Assembly (NCBI GenBank): GCA_017454295.1
Contig: JAFTDF010000020.1
Coordinates: 62,001 to 126,000, forward strand
From: Bacilli bacterium
Lineage (GTDB): Bacteria > Bacillota_I > Bacilli_A > RFN20 > CAG-826
Direction of reading: 5' to 3'
DNA: 64,000 bases
The position numbers were made by a program, and so were the translations under genes. Below the pieces are notes generated by a model. It was given only the letters and a program-made list of their open reading frames with translations. It made no database searches and was not told where the DNA came from. Shown one piece after another: positions 44,678 to 53,976 of this stretch; position 1 is the first letter of the stretch; each line of letters opens with the position of its first letter.

Positions 44678-46282
44678 ATGAGTAATGCCGCACCTGTTAA
44701 AAAAGGACACCCCGTATTGGTCACTTTGTTGGTTTTGTTTTTCGTTTTGATCGTTTTGCCGATTGGCTTGGTTTACGGGCTCTTCTATGATCCCACGACC
44801 CACACCCCCGTCAGCGGGGAAGCCGATGCCACCCAAGTGGTTTCGGACGCTTTCTTCGATTCGTTTAAAAACGCCAAACAGGAAAAGGCTTTGAAATTAC
44901 AAGTGAGCCAAGACAACCTCAACCAGATGTTCGCCAAGGTATATCAAAAACTGCCCACCCAAGCGAAAGACTATGTCTCCGGCGTGTTCGTCGAAGTCAA
45001 TAACGACAAATACGATTTCTTCGTGGAAGCCCATGCGCCTTTATTCAATACCCGCGCCATCATTAAAACGACATTTAGCGATACCGTGAACGAAACTTCT
45101 CCCTTAGAAGGTTTCTATCAATTCAAGTTCGACGATATCCGATTGGGCCGTCTTGGCGGCTTGACCGGTCTTCTCAATAACGTGGCCAAACAACCGATGA
45201 CCGATGTGATGGCCCAACTTCAAAGCGGGCTCGCCAGTAGCGGCCTCCATATGACCGTCAGCTGGGCGGATCAATGCATTACCTATAAGAAAGCCGATCT
45301 GCTCAAAGACGCTTCCGCGATGCTTGGTAATCAAGAGCTCGTTTCCGCCGCTTTAACACAGTTTATCGATAGTAATGCCGTCACCTTCAATCCTAACGGC
45401 GGCCAAAACCTCTCTTTTATTACCGACCTCACTCGTTATCACACCAAAGAAGGCTTCGTCGACGAGGCCAATGATTTGAATTTGAACCTCGATGACTACG
45501 CCGCCAAACTTCGGGCCCTTATCGATGCGGGCGTCGTCGATCCCAAATCCGCAGACATCAACGACATCTATCATTATTTGGTCCGCGGCTATCAAGATGT
45601 CGGTGCCAGCGTGCGCAACAAAGTCGTTTCTTTAGACTTCTCTGCCGCGGGCATTTCCGATGTCTCTATGTATCAAGGCGCGGCCTTAAGCCCTGAGGTT
45701 TCCTTACAGGAAAAGGTGAAGAATCGGATTACCCTTCCCGGTATCGCCAGCAAGAAGATTGCTCAGATCAGCGAAGCTGAAATCAACGAAATGTTAGGCA
45801 GCTCTTCCTTTGTTGGAACCGGCGTGGTCTTAGCTAGGAAGAATGGCCAAAACAGCGAAGTCGTGCAGCTTACTTTCGATAACTTCAACGCCAACATCCT
45901 CGATGGAAAAATGTATTTCACGGTGGGCATGAACATCAACGGCTATGAAATCCGCGCCATCCTTACCACCACGATGGCTTCCTTTGAGAATTACCGTATG
46001 ACACTTCGTTTGGATGGGCTCTATCTTGGTCAAACCAAACTCAGCGCCGACTTCGAAAAAATGATCAAGGAACGTTTGGCCTCCGCCTTCCAAGCGGGAA
46101 GCTGCGCCTCCTATGATTCGTTCAACCAAGCGATCGTTCTCGATTTCTCTCAAGCGGTGCAAAGCTCCGGCTATCGCGATGCCATCGAACTTGCTGGCAC
46201 GCCAAAGGCCGCGTTGATCGGTTCTGCCATCGATGATTCCAGCGCCTGCTTGGATTTGACCATTCAAACAAGTTTGCTATAA
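44678..46282 (+). CDS. Single-pass membrane protein with a duplicated extracytoplasmic domain
   Basis: A 534-residue protein with a short cytoplasmic tail, one membrane helix (about residues 12-34) and a long region outside the cell. Two parts of the ectodomain seem to repeat: LQVSQDNLNQMFAKVYQ...DKYDFFVEAHAPLFNTRAIIKTTFS near residue 60 and AQISEAEINEMLGSS...GKMYFTVGMNINGYEIRAILTTTMA near residue 370. Each starts with a helix introduced by 'S-x-x-x-x-N-x-M' and continues into beta strands, like the DUF2140/YpmS style of lipid-binding fold, but the match is weak. The start at 44678 is preferred because GGAGG lies 8 nt before it; an ATG at 44663 is possible. The stop codon overlaps the -10 box of the SRP RNA gene. 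Confidence 0.65.
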   Translation: MSNAAPVKKGHPVLVTLLVLFFVLIVLPIGLVYGLFYDPTTHTPVSGEADATQVVSDAFFDSFKNAKQEKALKLQVSQDNLNQMFAKVYQKLPTQAKDYVSGVFVEVNNDKYDFFVEAHAPLFNTRAIIKTTFSDTVNETSPLEGFYQFKFDDIRLGRLGGLTGLLNNVAKQPMTDVMAQLQSGLASSGLHMTVSWADQCITYKKADLLKDASAMLGNQELVSAALTQFIDSNAVTFNPNGGQNLSFITDLTRYHTKEGFVDEANDLNLNLDDYAAKLRALIDAGVVDPKSADINDIYHYLVRGYQDVGASVRNKVVSLDFSAAGISDVSMYQGAALSPEVSLQEKVKNRITLPGIASKKIAQISEAEINEMLGSSSFVGTGVVLARKNGQNSEVVQLTFDNFNANILDGKMYFTVGMNINGYEIRAILTTTMASFENYRMTLRLDGLYLGQTKLSADFEKMIKERLASAFQAGSCASYDSFNQAIVLDFSQAVQSSGYRDAIELAGTPKAALIGSAIDDSSACLDLTIQTSLL

Positions 46283-46283
46283 T
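46256..46283 (+). promoter_or_regulatory. Promoter of the SRP RNA gene
   Basis: TTGACC (46256-46261), a 16-nt spacer and TATAAT (46278-46283), with an extended TGC before the -10, form the strongest promoter in the window. It lies entirely within the end of the preceding coding region, whose TAA stop (46280-46282) is part of the -10 hexamer. Confidence 0.85.
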
Positions 46284-46289
46284 CACTAA

Positions 46290-46372
46290 GCCATCGCGAA
46301 GGGAAAGCGACGAACCAGGTCAGGCGGGGAACCGAGCAGCCTTAAATCACGGCCCCTTGCGCGGTGGTTTTG
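46290..46372 (+). ncRNA. ffs: SRP RNA, small (4.5S-type) form
   Basis: A small signal recognition particle RNA of about 83 nt. The Ffh-binding tip is diagnostic: GTCAGG (46319-46324), a CGG-GGAA-CCG tetraloop stem (46325-46334), then AGCAGCC (46335-46341), the same symmetric and asymmetric loops as in the E. coli RNA. The 5' part CCATCGCG...AAGGG pairs with the 3' part CCCTTGCGCGGTGG to close the rod. A T-rich tract follows. The predicted start is 7 nt after the -10 box. It lacks the Alu domain found in Bacillus SRP RNA. Exact ends are estimates. Confidence 0.88.
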
Positions 46373-46375
46373 TTT

Positions 46376-46381
46376 TACAAT
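46376..46381 (+). promoter_or_regulatory. -10 box of tadA
   Basis: TACAAT ends 6 nt before the tadA ATG and sits just behind the T-rich end of the SRP RNA. The transcript would start at the ATG. No good -35 hexamer is visible, so read-through from the SRP promoter may contribute. Confidence 0.45.
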
Positions 46382-46387
46382 GTAACT

Positions 46388-46834
46388 ATGACCGAAACGG
46401 ATTACATGCAACTTGCCATCGAGGAAGCCAAAAAGGCCGCGGAAGCGGGGGAAGTCCCCGTGGGTGCCGTGGTGGTTTATCGGGACAAAATTATCGGAAA
46501 AGGGCGCAATACCCGCGAAAACGATCTCGATATTTCGGGTCATGCCGAAATCAAAGCACTGCAAATGGCGGCGAAAGCATTGGGCCGCTGGTCCCTCGAA
46601 GGATGTCGCTTATATGTGACTTTAGAGCCTTGCTTAATGTGTGCCGGGGCCATTTTGCAAAGTCGCGTTTCCTCTCTCTGCTTTGGGGCCAAAGACGCAA
46701 AAGAAGGCGCCATCGTCTCCAAGCACCATGTCTATGATGGGGAAAAGGGCGCTCCCTTGCTTTCTTTTGGGGTGGCCGAAGAGGCTTGTGCGGAATTGCT
46801 CACCACCTTCTTTTCCAAGCAAAGAAACCGCTAA
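46388..46834 (+). CDS. tadA: TadA, tRNA adenosine-34 deaminase
   Basis: A 148-residue zinc deaminase that makes inosine-34 in tRNA-Arg(ACG). It shows PVGAVVVYRDKIIGKGRNTRENDLDISGHAEIKAL with the catalytic H-A-E, and VTLEPCLMCAGAI with the P-C-x-x-C zinc ligands. The start at 46388 gives MTETDYMQLAIEEAKKAAEAGEVPVG, the normal N terminus; upstream in-frame codons run into the SRP RNA. There is no ribosome-binding site. The SRP RNA-tadA neighbourhood is common in Bacillota. Confidence 0.95.
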   Translation: MTETDYMQLAIEEAKKAAEAGEVPVGAVVVYRDKIIGKGRNTRENDLDISGHAEIKALQMAAKALGRWSLEGCRLYVTLEPCLMCAGAILQSRVSSLCFGAKDAKEGAIVSKHHVYDGEKGAPLLSFGVAEEACAELLTTFFSKQRNR

Positions 46835-46936
46835 GTTTCCGCGAAATTCTACTTTGTATAAAAATTCCTGATTATATCCCTCGCGGTCGCGCTTTTTCGG
46901 TTGTATGATATTAGACGCCTCAGGGAGGGCTTTTCT

Positions 46937-49822
46937 ATGGAAAAGAATCAAGAGAAGAAAGCGATGCTGGAATTGCGGCACATTAAAAAAGATTACTATG
47001 TCGACAAAAAACCTTTCACCGCGATCAAAGACCTTTCCGTTTCCTTCCCTTCCCGCGGCTTTGTCGCCGTCTTGGGCCATTCCGGTTCAGGCAAGACGAC
47101 GTTGTTAAACATCATCGGTGGGTTAGACCACTATACCGATGGCGATTTGCTTATCGACGGCAAATCCACCAAATCCTTCAAAGACAAAGATTGGGATAGC
47201 TACCGCAACAAGCGGGTTGGCTTTGTTTTCCAAAGCTACAACCTGATTCCCCACATGACGGTGCTCCAAAACGTTGAACTTTCGCTTCAATTAGGTGGCG
47301 TTTCCAGCAAAGAACGCGCCAAAAAAGCCGAAGAAGTCCTCGTGAAAGTGGGACTAGGCGAATATTTGAAGAAGAAACCCAACCAACTTTCTGGCGGCCA
47401 AATGCAGCGCGTTGCGATCGCCCGTGCTTTGGTGAACGACCCCGACATCATCTTGGCCGATGAACCTACGGGCGCTTTAGACTCCGCCACCTCGGTGCAG
47501 GTCATGGACTTAATCAAGGAAGTCGGCAAGGATTGCTGTGTCATCATGGTCACCCACAACGAGGAACTGGCCAAAGAATACGCAGACCGCATCATCAGCA
47601 TGAAAGACGGGGAGATCATCCACGACTCCGCACCTCTTGAGCCAGATATTAGTGGCGTGGAAGAAAAAGAAGTGGGCAAGAAGACCTCGATGTCGTTTGT
47701 GACCGCCCTTCGTTCTTCCTTCCAAAACGTGTTGACCAAGAAAGGCCGTACGATTTTAACGGCCGTCGCCTCTTCCTTCGGGATCATTGGTGTTGCTTTG
47801 GTTCTGGCCACGAATAACGGCTTCTCCAACTACATTGCCAACGTCGAATCTTCAATCGCTTCTTCGATTCCCATTTCCATTACGCCCGTGTCCACCCGGA
47901 TTTCCGCGTCCACCGAGGACGATGTGAAGATGTATCCCACCGACCCTACTTTGACCGTCTATAATCCCTCCACCTCCATGACCACGGTGGTCTATAACGA
48001 TTTCTCCCAAGAATATTTCGACTATATCGATCGCATTACCAATGATCCGACATGCCCCGTCTATGGCAAGGCCATGAGCGTGCTTTATAACCGCAACGAT
48101 CTGAACTTCCATTTCATGACGGAAGATGGCAATAGCGGCAAGATCCGCACCATCAACCAATATCAATCCGCCGGGATGCTTGGCAGCGCGATTTCTTCGG
48201 TGACCGCTTTGCCTACCACCATCATGCACGAACTCATCGGGGACAAAACCGGTTTGGCTTCGATGTATGACACCATCTATGGCAAATTCCCGGAAAACGA
48301 AAACGAACTCGCCATCATCCTCACCGCCTCCAACCGCATCGATTTCTCAACGATGAAGAACTTGGGTTTCTATCGCAGCGACTCCAATTTTGAGTCCGAA
48401 CGCTTGGACAAGCACCTGACCTTTAATTTTGACGATATCCTCTATAACGGAGAGGGCGATACCACCTACCGCACGTTCCGCTGCTTTACCAATTCCGATT
48501 ACTACAAATTACCGCAAAACCCCGCAGATCTCGATGCGATGGTGAAAGAATACGAGGTTGACTCTTACACCGATTTATCCGTTTCCTATTCGAAAGACAG
48601 CTCCGGGAAAGCCGTGGCAACGGTCAATGGCACCCCCGGCAAGCGGACCGTCAAATATATCGATGGCCCTGGCAACATCAACGATATCTATAACGACACG
48701 ACCCGCCACCCCATCGATTGCAAAATCGTCGGCGTCCTCCGTCCCACCGAAACCTCCCCGCTTTCTTTGATGCCCCCTTCCTTGGCCTATACTCCGAAGC
48801 TTGGAAAGAAGATGGCCGCGGATTATGCCGACGGCACCTCAACCCACAAGCTCGGTATGCTCCAACGCGACAACTGGGTTATCCCCGTGGATAGCGATTT
48901 GGAAAAAGATGGCAAAGCGATCATCCAAAAGTTCGTGGATACCTTGCTTGCTTCCTTCGACGGCAAAGAAGGAACGGATATCGATAACGCCACCTTGGCC
49001 AACTTGTCTTCGATGATTACGAATCAGTTGCCGAAAGCCTTCCGCTCCTATGTTGTGACGAACAAAGATTATGTCTATACCTCCATCGGTGCTTATCTAG
49101 GCGCCTGCCGGAACCTAGGCGCGACTTTCCCCAAAATCGATTTGGAGAATTTCATGGCCGATTTAATGAGTGGCACGATTACCATCGATGCCGCTTTCCA
49201 ACCTGGGGAAAATAGTATCATGAACCTTGTCGCGGCCGCCAATTCCTATGGGCTCGTGACCTCGATTTTGATCTTCCCCTCTTCGTTGACCACCAAAGAC
49301 GCGGTCAAGGAATATCTCAACGACTGGAATAAAACCCATCCAGACAACGAGATCAATTACAGCGACATCATGTCGGACCTCACGGAAAGTTTAGGCACGA
49401 TGATTAACGTCATATCCGCCGTTTTGATCGTTTTCGCTTCCATCTCCCTCGTCGTCTCTTCGGTCATGACCGCGATTATCACGTATGTGAGCGTCATCGA
49501 GCGCACGAAGGAAATCGGCGTGCTTCGCGCTTGTGGCGGAAGAAAGAAGGACGTGGGTCGTTTATTTGAAGCCGAATGCGTCATCGTCGGCTTTACCGCC
49601 GGCGTGATCGGCGTGGCCTTTACCTTGGTTGCCTGCATCCCCATCAACCTCATCTTGGATCATCTATTCCCAGGCAACGGTTTAAACAGCATTGCCTCGC
49701 TCCATCCGGCCGCCGCCATCATTTTGGTGGTTCTTTCCATCGGCCTCTCCTTCGTCAGCGGTTTGATCCCATCTCGCATCGCCGCGAAGAAAGACCCCGT
49801 TACCTGCTTGAGAACGGAATAA
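46937..49822 (+). CDS. MacB-like ABC transporter, ATPase and FtsX-type permease in one protein
   Basis: A 961-residue fusion. Residues about 10-235 are the ATPase: Walker [25 protein letters not shown], signature [16 protein letters not shown] and Walker [14 protein letters not shown] membrane helix near residue 280 follows ([21 protein letters not shown]), then an ectodomain of about 520 residues, then three helices ending in the FtsX/MacB core ([33 protein letters not shown]). Proteins of this class act as mechanotransmitters that expel peptides, lipoproteins or antibiotics; the substrate is unknown. The start at 46937 has GGGAGG 9 nt upstream. The P-type ATPase gene follows after 3 nt. Confidence 0.93.
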   Translation: MEKNQEKKAMLELRHIKKDYYVDKKPFTAIKDLSVSFPSRGFVAVLGHSGSGKTTLLNIIGGLDHYTDGDLLIDGKSTKSFKDKDWDSYRNKRVGFVFQSYNLIPHMTVLQNVELSLQLGGVSSKERAKKAEEVLVKVGLGEYLKKKPNQLSGGQMQRVAIARALVNDPDIILADEPTGALDSATSVQVMDLIKEVGKDCCVIMVTHNEELAKEYADRIISMKDGEIIHDSAPLEPDISGVEEKEVGKKTSMSFVTALRSSFQNVLTKKGRTILTAVASSFGIIGVALVLATNNGFSNYIANVESSIASSIPISITPVSTRISASTEDDVKMYPTDPTLTVYNPSTSMTTVVYNDFSQEYFDYIDRITNDPTCPVYGKAMSVLYNRNDLNFHFMTEDGNSGKIRTINQYQSAGMLGSAISSVTALPTTIMHELIGDKTGLASMYDTIYGKFPENENELAIILTASNRIDFSTMKNLGFYRSDSNFESERLDKHLTFNFDDILYNGEGDTTYRTFRCFTNSDYYKLPQNPADLDAMVKEYEVDSYTDLSVSYSKDSSGKAVATVNGTPGKRTVKYIDGPGNINDIYNDTTRHPIDCKIVGVLRPTETSPLSLMPPSLAYTPKLGKKMAADYADGTSTHKLGMLQRDNWVIPVDSDLEKDGKAIIQKFVDTLLASFDGKEGTDIDNATLANLSSMITNQLPKAFRSYVVTNKDYVYTSIGAYLGACRNLGATFPKIDLENFMADLMSGTITIDAAFQPGENSIMNLVAAANSYGLVTSILIFPSSLTTKDAVKEYLNDWNKTHPDNEINYSDIMSDLTESLGTMINVISAVLIVFASISLVVSSVMTAIITYVSVIERTKEIGVLRACGGRKKDVGRLFEAECVIVGFTAGVIGVAFTLVACIPINLILDHLFPGNGLNSIASLHPAAAIILVVLSIGLSFVSGLIPSRIAAKKDPVTCLRTE

Positions 49823-49825
49823 ACC

Positions 49826-52363
49826 ATGGATCCGGAAAAGCGCACGTCATTGGATATCGCCATCGCGGAAGCGGAGGTTTTCGACGTGGTCGCTAGCGCC
49901 GGATTGAACCCCGATCAAATCAAAGCCCGCCAAGCCAAGGGCCTCGTGAACAAAGTTCCGCGGCACGTTTCCAAAACCTATCTGCGGATCATCATCGACA
50001 ACGTCTTCAATTTCCTCAACGTCATCCTTTTCTTGGTGGCGGGGGCGATGGCTTGGGCGAATCTTAGCCCTTCCCATTACTTCTTCTTGCTGATTCTTGC
50101 CGCCAATATTCTTATCGGTTTGATTCAGGACATCCATGCCCGCAAACTCACGGATAAGTTGAAAATTATCGTCGATCCCAAAGCAACCGTGATTCGTAAT
50201 GGCGAAGAACAGCAAATCCCCGTCAACGAAATCGTCTTATCCGACGTCATCATTTTGAAACAAGGCGACCAAGTTCCCGCGGATGCGGTGGTGCTCGAAG
50301 GCGAATGCAAAATCGACGAATCGCTTCTTACCGGCGAAGCCGAGCATGTGAAGAAACATGCTCTGGATAACCTCTATTCAGGAAGTTATGTCGTCTCGGG
50401 ATCTTGCCGCGCTTCGGTTTCTTCCGTCGGCCTTTCCAATTACGCGGAGAAAATCCAAAAGAAAGCATCCCGCTTCCATCGTAGCCCCTCTGAAATCCAA
50501 CGAGTGACTTGGCAGGTGATGCTTTTCTGCGGCATTTTGGCCTTGGTGTTTGCCCTCATCAATTTCTTGACCTACCTCATCGAAGGCCTTGCCTCTGGAA
50601 TCCCGCTTTCTTCGCTATTTGATGGGAGCCGGGAACAAACCTCGCTCTTTGTCGAATCCGTCACCGGTTCGGTCGTGGCCATGTTGCCCGCCGGCATGTT
50701 CTTGCTCACTTCCTTGACCCTTGCCGTGGGGGTGATCCAACTTGCCAAGCGACGGATCCTCGTCCAAGAACTTTATTGCATCGAAGCCTTGGCTCGCGTC
50801 GATACCGTTTGCTTTGATAAAACCGGCACCTTAACCGACGGCACGATGTCAGTTGAAGACATCGCCTTATTCAACGGCCACCCCCAATACGAACTCGAAT
50901 ACGCCGTGGCCACGATTCTTCATTTCACCCAAGACGCCAACATGACCGCCTTGGCTTTGAAGAAACGCTTTGGCGATAACAGCAGCGAGATCGCCGCTGC
51001 GACCATGCCCTTCGATTCGGAAAAGAAATATTCGGCCGTCAGCTTGGCTTCGGGCATCACTTATGCCATCGGCGCCTATGATTTTTTGCCGGTGAATCAC
51101 GACCGGTTTGTGGAAGAGAAAATCCAAGAATTCGCGGGAAAAGGGTATCGTTGTTTGGCGCTTGCTTGCAGCGAAAAAGCCGCAAAAACGAGCGATTTGC
51201 CTCAAAAAATGACCGTTTGCGGGCTTCTTGCGATTTCCGATCACCTCAAAGAAGACGCCAAAGATAACATCGCTTGGTTCCAAGAAAACGATGTGCGGGT
51301 TTATATCATTTCCGGGGACGATCCCCTCACCGTTTCACGCATTGCCGAGCGGGCGGGCGTCGCCGGATGTGATCGCTATGTTTCGCTTGCTGGCAAAACC
51401 GAAGAAGAGCTTCCCGCCTTGCTCGATCAATATCGGGTCTTTGGCCGCGTCTTGCCTGAGCAGAAAGCCTTGCTCGTGGCCGAGTTACAAAAACGGGGTC
51501 ACAAAGTCGCGATGACCGGTGACGGGGTCAATGATATCCTCGCTTTGAAGACGGCCGATTGCTCCATTGCCATGGCAAGCGGGGCCGACGCCGCCAAAAA
51601 CGTGGCGCATTTGGTCGCCCTCGACAGTGATTTCTCCAAGCTACCCGATGTCGTTGCCGAAGGGCGGCGCGTCATCAACAATTTGCATCGCACCTGCTCG
51701 CTGTTTTTGAGTAAGACCGCTTTCGCCTTGATCCTTTCCTTCATCTTCATGGTGGTTTCTTGGGCCGCGAAGATTCCCGGCACCAACACCCCGTTTAACT
51801 ATCCCTATTCGACCTCAAACTTATTGGTTTGGGAACTCTTTGCCATTGGCTTACCCGCGTTCTTCTTGGCTTTGCAGCCTTCCAAAGAACGCTTGAAAGG
51901 ATCTTTCCTGACCACTTTGCTAGTGCGCGCCGCGCCCGCCGGGGTGGCCCAGGTCGTCGCGGCTCTATTGCCGATTGCGCTTTCTACGATTTGGCCCAGT
52001 TTGATTTCCGATATCCCCAACGATTCATTCGTCGCCTTCCAAATCGGAAAGGCGTTATCGGTGATGACGTTCTCGTTCGTCTCATTAATGATTTTGCTTC
52101 GTGTTTGTCTGCCCTTTGATAAGTTCCGCGCAACCGTCTTCGGCGGCGCCTTTGCTTTGGGGGTTGCCACGGTGCTCGCCGACTTCTTCTTGCGGGGAAG
52201 GATCCTTGGCATCACCTGGGATCATTATGCGGAAAATTTCTATTTGGTGATTATCGGCTCGGCCGCCTTGTCCACATTGGTGTATTTCCTCTTGGACAAA
52301 GCCGCCCAAACCGTCCTAACGAAAATCCAGCACAAGGAGGAAACCCATGAGAATCGCCCCTAA
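49826..52363 (+). CDS. Cation-transporting P-type ATPase (CtpE-like)
   Basis: An 845-residue P-type ATPase. The phosphorylation motif CFDKTGTLTDGTMS has its Asp at residue 331. The actuator domain carries LLTGEAEHV (TGEA instead of the usual TGES). The hinge is MTGDGVNDILALKTADCSIAMASG. Membrane helix 4 reads VVAMLPAGMFLLTSL, the P-A-G variant seen in mycobacterial CtpE, which moves Ca2+. No N-terminal heavy-metal domain is present. Calcium or another divalent cation is likely, not proven. It is in an apparent operon between the MacB-like gene and psuG, with which it overlaps by 17 nt. Confidence 0.9.
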   Translation: MDPEKRTSLDIAIAEAEVFDVVASAGLNPDQIKARQAKGLVNKVPRHVSKTYLRIIIDNVFNFLNVILFLVAGAMAWANLSPSHYFFLLILAANILIGLIQDIHARKLTDKLKIIVDPKATVIRNGEEQQIPVNEIVLSDVIILKQGDQVPADAVVLEGECKIDESLLTGEAEHVKKHALDNLYSGSYVVSGSCRASVSSVGLSNYAEKIQKKASRFHRSPSEIQRVTWQVMLFCGILALVFALINFLTYLIEGLASGIPLSSLFDGSREQTSLFVESVTGSVVAMLPAGMFLLTSLTLAVGVIQLAKRRILVQELYCIEALARVDTVCFDKTGTLTDGTMSVEDIALFNGHPQYELEYAVATILHFTQDANMTALALKKRFGDNSSEIAAATMPFDSEKKYSAVSLASGITYAIGAYDFLPVNHDRFVEEKIQEFAGKGYRCLALACSEKAAKTSDLPQKMTVCGLLAISDHLKEDAKDNIAWFQENDVRVYIISGDDPLTVSRIAERAGVAGCDRYVSLAGKTEEELPALLDQYRVFGRVLPEQKALLVAELQKRGHKVAMTGDGVNDILALKTADCSIAMASGADAAKNVAHLVALDSDFSKLPDVVAEGRRVINNLHRTCSLFLSKTAFALILSFIFMVVSWAAKIPGTNTPFNYPYSTSNLLVWELFAIGLPAFFLALQPSKERLKGSFLTTLLVRAAPAGVAQVVAALLPIALSTIWPSLISDIPNDSFVAFQIGKALSVMTFSFVSLMILLRVCLPFDKFRATVFGGAFALGVATVLADFFLRGRILGITWDHYAENFYLVIIGSAALSTLVYFLLDKAAQTVLTKIQHKEETHENRP

Positions 52364-53252
52364 TGTCGCAAAAGCCTTGCAAGAAGGCAGACCCGTCGTC
52401 GCGTTGGAATCGACGATCATTTCCCACGGCATGCCCTATCCCAAAAACGTCGAGACCGCCCGTCAAGTGGAGGCCACGGTGCGTCAAAACGGCGCTACGC
52501 CCGCGACGATTGGCATTATTGAAGGGGAAGTGGTCATTGGTATGAATGACGACGAACTCGAAGAATTCGGCAAACGGAAAGGCATCGCCAAAGTCAGCAA
52601 ACGGGATCTCCCGATCGTCCTGGCCAAAAAGGCATGGGGTGCGACCACCGTTTCCGCCACCATGATCTGCGCCGAAAAGGCGGGAATCTCGGTTTTCGTT
52701 ACCGGCGGGATCGGTGGGGTTCATCGCGGCGCCGAAACCACCTTCGACATTTCTCGCGACCTGAAAGAACTCGGTTGCTGCGATGTGGCGGTGGTGTGCT
52801 CCGGGGCTAAAGCGATTCTCGACATCCCCAAGACCTTGGAATATCTAGAAACCGAAGGCGTGACCGTTTTGTCGAATCAGGCAAAGACGTTCGCCAACTT
52901 CTATAGCGTCTCTTCCAGCGACCCTGTGGACTATGATTTCTCCACCCCGGAAGAAGCGGCATCCATCATTCGGGCGAAGAAAGAATTCGGTCTTTCCGGT
53001 GGGATTTTGATCTCCAACCCGGTGCCCGCGGAATTTGCTCTTCCCCATGACTATATCGATTCCATCGTCGACCAAGCCGTGAAAGAAGCGGAGGAGCAAG
53101 GAATCAAAGGAAAAGATTCCACCCCCTTCCTGTTAAAACGGATCGTCGAATTAACCGGCGGTTCTTCTTTAGAGACCAATATCCGTTTGGTCATCAATAA
53201 CGCCGTGCTGGGGGCGAAGATCGCCAAAGCCCTCGCGGAGAAACAAGTATGA
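52347..53252 (+). CDS. psuG: PsuG, pseudouridine-5'-phosphate glycosidase
   Basis: A 301-residue enzyme that splits pseudouridine 5'-phosphate into uracil and ribose 5-phosphate. The family blocks are all present: VALESTIISHGMPYPKN near residue 15, ATIGIIEGEVVIGM, a KVSKRDLPIVLAKKAWGATTVSATM segment, FVTGGIGGVHRGAETTFDISRDL and GGILISNPVPAEFALP. The start has AGGAGG 7-8 nt upstream, inside the end of the P-type ATPase gene. The usual partner kinase PsuK is not in the window. A TetR gene overlaps its end by 4 nt and could regulate it. Confidence 0.95.
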   Translation: MRIAPNVAKALQEGRPVVALESTIISHGMPYPKNVETARQVEATVRQNGATPATIGIIEGEVVIGMNDDELEEFGKRKGIAKVSKRDLPIVLAKKAWGATTVSATMICAEKAGISVFVTGGIGGVHRGAETTFDISRDLKELGCCDVAVVCSGAKAILDIPKTLEYLETEGVTVLSNQAKTFANFYSVSSSDPVDYDFSTPEEAASIIRAKKEFGLSGGILISNPVPAEFALPHDYIDSIVDQAVKEAEEQGIKGKDSTPFLLKRIVELTGGSSLETNIRLVINNAVLGAKIAKALAEKQV

Positions 53253-53854
53253 TCACCGAAGCCAAACTAAAATATGCTTTGAAGGACATGATGAAGACGC
53301 TCCCTTTGGGAGAAATCAACGTCACCGAGCTTTGCAAACGCTGCGGATGCCATCGCCAAACCTTCTATTACCACTACCAAGACATCTATGATCTGGTCGC
53401 GGCCATTTTCCTGAACGAAGATCTTTCGAAAATGGAAGCCGCCACCGACGTCAAAGGGGTTTTAAAGGGGTTCTTGGCCTATGCCCAGAGCAACCTACCC
53501 TTCCTCATCGCCACCTATAATTCGGCGGCCCGCGACCTCACCGAGGATTTCATCTTTGGCAAAATCAACGCCAAGATGTTCTCCCTTTGGTCGGAACGCG
53601 GAACCGAGCCAAAGTTAGGAAAGGAAGCCATCCGCCGCGCTTCCCGCCGCTTGGCAAGGCTTGTGTCGGACGAATTCGGGAATTGCTTCCGCACCCAGAA
53701 CCTAACCCCGGAAGGCTTTGGGAAAAAGATGCGAAGCACCATCAAACTCATCGAAGAATGCATGGTCCCGGCCATCCTGACGATGAGCAAAAAAGAAGAA
53801 CGGGATGCCGGCGGGAAAACATTTACGAGCAAGAAGAAAGAATCTGGACTATAA
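53249..53854 (+). CDS. TetR-family regulator
   Basis: A 201-residue protein. The N-terminal HTH (LKDMMKTLPLGEINVTELCKRCGCHRQTFYYHYQDIYDLVAAIF) is a TetR type close to DhaS/YcdC-like proteins, with the recognition helix ending FYYHYxDIYDL. The C-terminal domain is a helical bundle resembling TetR_C domains of DhaS. It overlaps psuG by 4 nt. The C terminus is basic and Lys-rich. The TAA stop (53852-53854) is part of a -10 box for the next transcription unit. Confidence 0.8.
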   Translation: MITEAKLKYALKDMMKTLPLGEINVTELCKRCGCHRQTFYYHYQDIYDLVAAIFLNEDLSKMEAATDVKGVLKGFLAYAQSNLPFLIATYNSAARDLTEDFIFGKINAKMFSLWSERGTEPKLGKEAIRRASRRLARLVSDEFGNCFRTQNLTPEGFGKKMRSTIKLIEECMVPAILTMSKKEERDAGGKTFTSKKKESGL

Positions 53855-53976
53855 TTGCTGCATTGCCGGAGACCCCGGCCATCTGCAGCCCTCGACGAAA
53901 CGCAAAGGCAACGGAACACGTGTGATTGGCTGTTGCCGCCGATCGCGAGACCCATTGGTCCAACCAGGAGGGCATT
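53850..53976 (+). promoter_or_regulatory. Promoter and structured 5' leader of the S2P-like gene
   Basis: TATAAT at 53850-53855 overlaps the TetR stop codon and predicts a leader of about 115 nt, the longest in the window. The leader contains GCCGG-AGACC-CCGGC (53865-53879), a longer stem GGCAAC/GTTGCC (53907-53912 with 53932-53937) around an ACACGTGT palindrome, and TTGGTCCAA just before the AGGAGG ribosome-binding site. An outer GCTGCA/TGCAGC pairing (53857-53862 with 53884-53889) would form only in longer transcripts. It does not match a riboswitch class that I know. Confidence 0.5.

Noticed and set aside
53899-53915. c-di-GMP-I (GEMM) riboswitch, suggested by ACGCAAAGGCAACGG
   Set aside because: The other half of the conserved core (GCAAACC and the tetraloop receptor) is missing and the pairings do not fit the known fold.
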